Below the pieces are notes generated by a model, which saw only the letters and a list, made by a program, of their open reading frames with translations, searched no databases and was not told where the DNA came from. DNA of 64,000 nucleotides from CAVQNQ01 sp963714205 (GTDB lineage Bacteria; Acidobacteriota; Terriglobia; Bryobacterales; Bryobacteraceae). The translations under genes were made by a program, and so were the position numbers. Below are positions 59,328 through 64,000 of the stretch, piece after piece (the first letter of the stretch is position 1; every line of letters starts with the position of its first letter). The DNA lies in NCBI GenBank assembly GCA_963714205.1, contig CAVQNQ010000006.1, positions 450,702 to 514,701 of the forward strand, given 5' to 3'.

Positions 59328-60806
59328 GTGAGAGCTTTCATCAATTACAAGATCGGAACAGCCCGCAACCTTTCACTCGCGGCCATCGCTGGGCTGTTGT
59401 TGTTTTCTTCCGGTTGCATCAAAGGCCCCCAGTATGTCCGCCCTTCCGCTTCCGTACCGCAGAGCTTCAAGGAAGCTCCGCCGGAGGGCTGGAAGGAAGC
59501 GCAGCCCAGCGACGGCGCGCTGCGCGGCAAGTGGTGGGAGATCTTCGGCGACCCCGCGCTCAATGCCCTCCAGGAGCAGGTCGGCATCTCGAATCAGAAC
59601 GTGCTCGAAGTCGAGGCGCAATTCCGCGAAGCCAAAGCCGCCGCGCGCGTGGCGCGATCGGCGCTCTTCCCTTTGGTCACCGCCTCCGCATCAGCCACCG
59701 GCTCGCAGGCCTCATCGCGGCTACTCGGCGGCGCTCCGGGCGTCCCCGTGGGCACCTATACCATTCCCGTCGACGCTTCCTATACGGCGGACGTCTGGGG
59801 CAGCATCCATCGCAGCGTGGCGGCCAGCGTCGGCACGGCCCAGGCCACCGCGGCGCAACTGGAGAGCGCCCGCTTGCTCTACACCGCGGAACTTGCCGGG
59901 GACTTCTTCCAGGTGCATGGAATCGATGCCGACGCGGCCCTGCTTCAGCAGACTCTCGAATCGTATCAGGAGTACCTGGTGCTCACGAGAAACCGCTACG
60001 CCGGCGGCGTGGCTTCCGATAGCGACGTGGCGCAGGCCGAGACCCAGCTCTACACCACCCAGGCCCAGTTGACCGATCTCGAGGTCCAGCGGACGCAGTT
60101 GGAGCACGCCATCGCGATTCTGATCGGCAAGCCGCCCGCGGAGTTTGCGATCCCGCGCGCGCCGATTCAGGTGCCTCCTCCGCGGATTCCGGTTACCCTG
60201 CCCTCGGCCTTATTGGAACGCCGCCCCGATATCGCCCAGGCCGAGCGCCAGGCTGCCGTGGCAAACGAACAGATCGGGATCGCCCAGGCCGCTTTCTACC
60301 CGGCGTTGTCGTTTTCAGCCGCCGCCGGAGTGGAATCCATCAGCTTTCTCAATTTCATTACCTGGCCCAGCCGCTTTTGGACGGTCGGGCCGCAACTGGC
60401 GCAGATTTTGTTCGATGCCGGCAAGCGCAAAGCGCAGGTGGAAGAGTATCAGGCAGCCTACGATGCCACCGCGGCGAACTATCGCCAGACCGTGCTGACG
60501 GCTTTCCAGCAGGTGGAGGACAACCTGGCCGCGTTGCGCACCCTGGCAGTCGAATCCGCCGTTCTGGATCGGGCCGTGTCGGCCGCCCAGCGCTCCCTCG
60601 CGGTTTCCACCGCGCAGTACAAGGCTGGAACCGCCAGCTATCTGCAGGTCATCACAGCGCAAACCTACGCCTTGCAGGATGAGAAGTCGGCCGTCGATGC
60701 GCAGACCCGCCGCATGACCGCCAGCGTGCTGTTGATAGAAGCGCTGGGCGGTAGCTGGAACGCCTCCGGCCTTCCCACCAGCGAGGATATCCTGGCCCGG
60801 AAATAG
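59328..60806 (+). CDS. Outer membrane factor, NodT/OprM-type lipoprotein
   Basis: About 492 residues from the GTG at 59328. A lipoprotein signal (LAAIAGLLLFSSGC) is followed by the two tandem OEP repeats of TolC-like channels: WWEIFGDPALNALQEQVGIS, YTADVWGSIHRSVAASV, ELAGDFFQVHGIDADAALL, LLERRPDIAQAERQAAVAN and QAFYPALSFSAAAGVE-like text. It completes the tripartite pump and starts five bases after the second pump. The last ~490 bases are also open on the opposite strand (see the GH88/GH105 entry). Confidence 0.93.
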   Translation: MRAFINYKIGTARNLSLAAIAGLLLFSSGCIKGPQYVRPSASVPQSFKEAPPEGWKEAQPSDGALRGKWWEIFGDPALNALQEQVGISNQNVLEVEAQFREAKAAARVARSALFPLVTASASATGSQASSRLLGGAPGVPVGTYTIPVDASYTADVWGSIHRSVAASVGTAQATAAQLESARLLYTAELAGDFFQVHGIDADAALLQQTLESYQEYLVLTRNRYAGGVASDSDVAQAETQLYTTQAQLTDLEVQRTQLEHAIAILIGKPPAEFAIPRAPIQVPPPRIPVTLPSALLERRPDIAQAERQAAVANEQIGIAQAAFYPALSFSAAAGVESISFLNFITWPSRFWTVGPQLAQILFDAGKRKAQVEEYQAAYDATAANYRQTVLTAFQQVEDNLAALRTLAVESAVLDRAVSAAQRSLAVSTAQYKAGTASYLQVITAQTYALQDEKSAVDAQTRRMTASVLLIEALGGSWNASGLPTSEDILARK

Positions 60807-61874
60807 CGGCCCGGCGGCGCGCTTACCCGGCCCTGCGCCCCCCTGGAGCCGGCTGGCGGACGCCTCCATCATGATCGCGAAGGCCTGGCCTTCCGTGGAG
60901 AGTCCCGCGCTCTTGAAATTCGGCGCGCCGCATACGCCATTGACGAACCCATACTTGTCCATCTTGGCGCGCGCCGCCTGCCGCATACGGCCGGCCGGCT
61001 CCAAATACTCCCGCGGCAGCCATCCACTCGCGACGCCGGTGTAGATGGCGAACGCCAGCATCTGCGCCAGGTTGGTCTCTATGAAGCTATCGGGCCGGTC
61101 CACGTAATCGTGAAACAGGCCGTCCGGGCGCTGCCGGGCGAGACAGCCATCGAGGATGCCGGTCGCGAACGTGGCCAGTCGCTCGCGGTCCGCTTTTCGC
61201 TCGGGCGGCAGCAGACGGATCATCCGCGCCAGGCCGGCCGCGGCCCAACCCTGCCCGCCGCCCCAAAAGCCGCTATCCGTAAAGGCCTTCTTGCCGTCGT
61301 CCCAGATGTGCGCCAGCAGCTTTTTTTCGGGATTCCACAGCCGTTTCCGAAATGCCTCGACTTGCGCCAGCGCCTCGTCATACCGTCCCATGGCCGCCAG
61401 AAACGGTGGCGCGCTGAAGAATCCGTCGGACCACACCTGCGGCGCCTCGAACAGGTGATAGAGGGCGCCATCGGCGGCGCGTGGGGCCTTGTGCAGAAGA
61501 TACTCGAGCATGCCGCGCACCGCGCTCTGGATTTCCGGGTCGCCCGTGAACTGTCCGGCCCGCCAGTACGCCTCGCCGCCCATCGCTGGATCGGTCGCCG
61601 ACCCGCTGACCACCACGGCCAGCCTTCCATCGGGGGTTCTCTGCACGATGGCCGCTCTCGTGAGCCGGACCAGGTCGTCATTTCGCCCGGCTTCGAAGAA
61701 AGCCTGCGCCAAAGCACCCTGTTCCCAATCGCGGCGCTGCATCGAGAGCGCCGCGGCAGCAGCTCGATCAATCCGCTCGCTATCGCCCGCACCTTTGTCT
61801 GGACTGGCGGCGCCCTCCCGTAGCTGCCCCGCGCCGAAAAGGGCCGTTCCGCAGATCAAGTCTCGCCGGTTCAT
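60315..61874 (-). CDS. GH88/GH105-type unsaturated uronyl hydrolase with antisense C-terminal extension
   Basis: Residues 1-340 form an exported (alpha/alpha)6 barrel hydrolase: a signal starting NRRDLICGTALFGAG, QRRDWEQGALAQAFFEAGR, GGEAYWRAGQF, VWSDGFFSAPPFLAAMG with the conserved Asp, DSGFWGGGQGWAAAGLARM, and GAPNFKSAGLSTEGQAFAIM at the usual family end. No stop follows; the frame continues about 170 residues into the antisense of the outer membrane factor gene, with composition typical of a shadow. Either the native stop was lost or an end is mis-set by sequencing. The ATG at 61874 (AGAGGTG before it) is chosen; one at 61898 is possible. Confidence 0.78.
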   Translation of the reverse strand: MNRRDLICGTALFGAGQLREGAASPDKGAGDSERIDRAAAAALSMQRRDWEQGALAQAFFEAGRNDDLVRLTRAAIVQRTPDGRLAVVVSGSATDPAMGGEAYWRAGQFTGDPEIQSAVRGMLEYLLHKAPRAADGALYHLFEAPQVWSDGFFSAPPFLAAMGRYDEALAQVEAFRKRLWNPEKKLLAHIWDDGKKAFTDSGFWGGGQGWAAAGLARMIRLLPPERKADRERLATFATGILDGCLARQRPDGLFHDYVDRPDSFIETNLAQMLAFAIYTGVASGWLPREYLEPAGRMRQAARAKMDKYGFVNGVCGAPNFKSAGLSTEGQAFAIMMEASASRLQGGAGPGKRAAGPLFPGQDILAGGKAGGVPATAQRFYQQHAGGHAAGLRIDGRLLILQGVGLRCDDLQIAGGSSLVLRGGNREGALGGRHGPIQNGGFDCQGAQRGQVVLHLLESRQHGLAIVRRGGIVGCLILFHLRFALAGIEQNLRQLRPDRPKAAGPGNEIEKADGFHSGGG

Positions 61875-62020
61875 AATATTTCGCACCTCTGGGGCCAAAT
61901 TTTAGCGCGAAGGGTCGCAGGCTTTCTTGAAGAAGATAGCCGCCTCACGCCCGGCACCGAGGACCTGGCTTTGGCTGGGGCTTCCAGGCGGCTATCGCAC
62001 GCGCCAAATCACCGCGTAGG
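61875..62020. other. Short intergenic gap between two glycosidase genes
   Basis: A 146-base gap with no open frame of interest and no clear terminator. The two minus-strand hydrolase genes on either side may be co-transcribed. Confidence 0.4.
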
Positions 62021-63772
62021 CTATTTGTAACGGTACAGCTTGACTTTCTGAATGCCTTGCTCGCCGATCGAGAGGCGCACCCCGCTGCCCGATTGACCCA
62101 TGGCGACGATATGCGGGAAGTCGTACCGGAGCACCGAATCGTCACCGGCCAGGATGCGCGTGCGAACCCATTGGCCGTTCTCGAAGCGGCCCGATTCCTG
62201 CCAGGCGAGTCCGGCGATCGGAGGTCCAGGCGTATTGGGCGTGAAGGTCACCTGAATGTTGTTTCCAGCTATCAAGTAGTCATTGGGACCTTCTGCCATG
62301 AAGATGCCGTAGCCGATGATGTCGGGTACAACGTCGGGCGCACGGGGGCTCCGCGTGAGCGTGACATTCAGCGTGTAATCCCCAAGCTTGATCTGCACAT
62401 CCGGGTTCTGCTTGGTCAACAGCGCCCCGTCAATCGTTCCATTGGCCTGGTGCTCCAGGATGGAGGGCGCAAGCTGGCCCAAGGTTTTGTAAGCCACCGC
62501 TAGCGGCAGAGTCTCAAGGTCGGCGGGCGGTGGCGGGACATCGGCTGGAGCGGCGCCAAGTGACATATGACCTTGCAGGCGCTGCACCGAATCGATGCCT
62601 ATGACGCTGTGGCCGAGAGCGCGGAAGTGCCCGTAGGCGTAAAACGCGTCGGCGACGCCAGCCGGATCGGCACGCTCTTCCGGCGTGAACAGCGGATTCC
62701 CTAAACGGGTGTAACGGGTCGCATAGTCGGGGAAGCTGATCCCGTGAATGTCCGGAGCCAAGAGGTCGATGTTCGGAGCACCCGCACGCCACATGTCGTG
62801 CACAGACTCCACCGGTCCGCCGCTCGGATAGTCGCCAGGTCCTTTGTCGCCGACCTGAACGAGCCACACGTTCGTGTACATCGGCACCGGCAACTCCTTC
62901 TTGCCGGCCTGAGCGACGTAATCGAGGTAGCGCGCGTAGTTCCACCCCATGAAGATTTCGTCAGTCTTGGGCCCTTTGCCGAAAATCTCTTCCCAGGTGC
63001 CGGAAGTCTTGGATCCCGCGGCTTCCCAGACCTTGCGGAATTCGGGCTGCAAGTTCTCTTTGTTCTTCTGGATATAGTCCATCAGTTGGGCGGGCACCGG
63101 CTTGGCGAAGGCTGCATTCGCCAGCGGAGACCTGTCGCGCGAGTCGCCGCCCAAGCCCACTTCGTTTTCCACCTGAACCATGATGACGCGATGGGTCGTG
63201 TCCACCTCGCGACAGTGCCGCATCAGCGCCGCGAAAGCCCTTGCATCGGCATTCCGGTTCTCCTCGCTGAGGGTCGATAGCACTTCCACGGTCTTGCCAT
63301 CCAGGATCTGGGCGCGTGGGAATCGCTCCTGATTCGCCTTCACCCAGGTGGGAACGAAGCTGGAAAGCCCGTTCTTCCAGCTCGCGAACCACATCCACAC
63401 GATTCGCATGTTGTGCTGCTTGGCGTTTTCAATCGCCGCGTCCGCGATGCTGAAGTCGTACTTGCCCTCCTCGGGCTCGACCCACGACCAGGACATGCCC
63501 GTTATAATGGTGTTCGCGTGGATCTTGTCCGCCAACATCGGCCAGACTCTCGTCTTCATATCCTCCAAATTGGATGACTCCGTATTAGCGAGTTCTCCTA
63601 CCAGCATGAGAAAAGGTTTGCCATCGACGATCATTTGCGTGGTCGGCCCCCGCTTCTCCAGATGAGGGACGGCCGTCGTGGCCGGTTGAGTGTTGTTTTG
63701 CGAGCACGCTGTCGTAATCGCCAGCGCGAAGATCACCAAACAGCAAAGTACCGTTCGTTGTTTCATATTCAT
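62021..63772 (-). CDS. GH35-like beta-galactosidase lipoprotein (DUF5597 C-terminal domain)
   Basis: A 583-residue exported protein with lipobox LAITTACS. The barrel domain (residues about 45-400) begins MIVDGKPFLMLVGELANTES and has WVEPEEGKYDFS and VIMVQVENEVG with the probable acid/base Glu; the nucleophile is less obvious, perhaps in NIDLLAPDIHG. The C-terminal ~180 residues match the DUF5597 beta-sandwich seen on such proteins. The likely substrate is a beta-galactoside side chain of pectin or hemicellulose, consistent with the adjacent uronyl hydrolase. Two close ATGs (63772, 63766) are possible starts. Confidence 0.85.
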   Translation of the reverse strand: MNMKQRTVLCCLVIFALAITTACSQNNTQPATTAVPHLEKRGPTTQMIVDGKPFLMLVGELANTESSNLEDMKTRVWPMLADKIHANTIITGMSWSWVEPEEGKYDFSIADAAIENAKQHNMRIVWMWFASWKNGLSSFVPTWVKANQERFPRAQILDGKTVEVLSTLSEENRNADARAFAALMRHCREVDTTHRVIMVQVENEVGLGGDSRDRSPLANAAFAKPVPAQLMDYIQKNKENLQPEFRKVWEAAGSKTSGTWEEIFGKGPKTDEIFMGWNYARYLDYVAQAGKKELPVPMYTNVWLVQVGDKGPGDYPSGGPVESVHDMWRAGAPNIDLLAPDIHGISFPDYATRYTRLGNPLFTPEERADPAGVADAFYAYGHFRALGHSVIGIDSVQRLQGHMSLGAAPADVPPPPADLETLPLAVAYKTLGQLAPSILEHQANGTIDGALLTKQNPDVQIKLGDYTLNVTLTRSPRAPDVVPDIIGYGIFMAEGPNDYLIAGNNIQVTFTPNTPGPPIAGLAWQESGRFENGQWVRTRILAGDDSVLRYDFPHIVAMGQSGSGVRLSIGEQGIQKVKLYRYK

Positions 63773-63962
63773 CGCCTAAGAAGAGGATGTTCCACGGGAG
63801 GTGATTGCATCACCATGACGCGCTGAGCGTGTCTCTCTCAGCCGCACCTTGCTGCTACTTCGAGATGGTTTGGCGCGGCCGCCTTCAGCGCCAAGCCACC
63901 GTCTGTTCAGGTTGGACGGCATAAGCCGGAATTTCCATTTCAGACTCCCGAGTCCCATTCAG

Positions 63963-63968
63963 TATAAT
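63963..63968 (+). promoter_or_regulatory. TATAAT element near the right edge
   Basis: A perfect TATAAT with TTCAGA 18 bases upstream lies 13 bases before an ATG at 63981 that stays open to the window end (seven codons). It may be the promoter of a plus-strand gene beyond the window. The rest of 63773-64000 shows no gene. Confidence 0.3.
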
Positions 63969-64000
63969 CCAAACCGCTGTTATGGTGAAGGCGGGGCAGT

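Noticed and set aside
1..64000. Search for CRISPR arrays, tRNA/rRNA genes, transposases and integrases
   Set aside because: None recognised by eye; small or diverged RNA genes could be missed without a covariance search.

Overview
The window is about 64 kb of GC-rich, densely coding bacterial chromosome. I see no rRNA, tRNA, CRISPR array, transposase or phage genes. The gene mix (a DUF2905 protein, DUF2934-type small proteins, lutABC, KduD with GH88/GH105 enzymes, a CheB-CheR-PAS fusion, an MdtABC-like RND pump and egtB-egtD) suggests a free-living heterotrophic soil bacterium. Acidobacteriota (Solibacter/Bryobacter-like) is my best guess, from gene style only.

Layout. 1-4.8 kb: a truncated CheB-CheR-coiled-coil-PAS protein, a DHA2 drug exporter and an unknown protein, all on the minus strand. 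4.8-7.9 kb: an SDR, a KAS III-like enzyme without the usual His and Asn, and an SCP2-type thiolase, in one plus-strand run. 7.9-15 kb: a secreted unknown protein, a hydrolase remnant, then sugar metabolism: PIG-L deacetylase, ROK-like kinase, xylulokinase, KduD and a GH88/GH105 hydrolase. 15-15.75 kb is degenerate. 15.9-19.8 kb: an overlapping minus-strand operon of a DHDPS-like protein with altered catalytic residues, a secreted alpha/beta hydrolase and a PLP decarboxylase. 20.6-24 kb: aldo/keto reductase with a ferredoxin-like tail, methyltransferase, thioesterase and a CsgG-like lipid-free exported protein. 24.2-28.2 kb: yceD-rpmF-plsX followed by a DsbD carrying an extra TlpA-like domain. 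28.9-31.7 kb: lutABC.

31.7-43.8 kb is a lipid-storage neighbourhood: wax ester synthase/DGAT, semialdehyde dehydrogenase, GMC oxidoreductase, acyl-CoA synthetase behind a palindromic operator, PhaR with an apparent ATT start, a phasin-like protein behind a CTGC-N3-GCAG operator, a lipase and an ABC1/UbiB kinase ending at a clear rho-independent terminator. An isolated Flp pilin follows.

44.2-50.1 kb is the most interesting unit. Six tightly packed or overlapping plus-strand genes encode an OpuC/EgtUV-like ABC transporter (ATPase, permease, binding protein), a flavin disulfide reductase, EgtB and EgtD. It looks like a single operon for import, synthesis and perhaps redox recycling of ergothioneine. 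50.1-51.3 kb holds a UBP zinc finger protein and a DUF5996 protein. 51.6-60.8 kb is a complete four-gene RND efflux operon (adaptor, two pumps, outer membrane factor). The window ends with two minus-strand carbohydrate-active enzymes (GH88/GH105 and GH35-like), the first of which reads about 490 bases antisense into the outer membrane factor gene.
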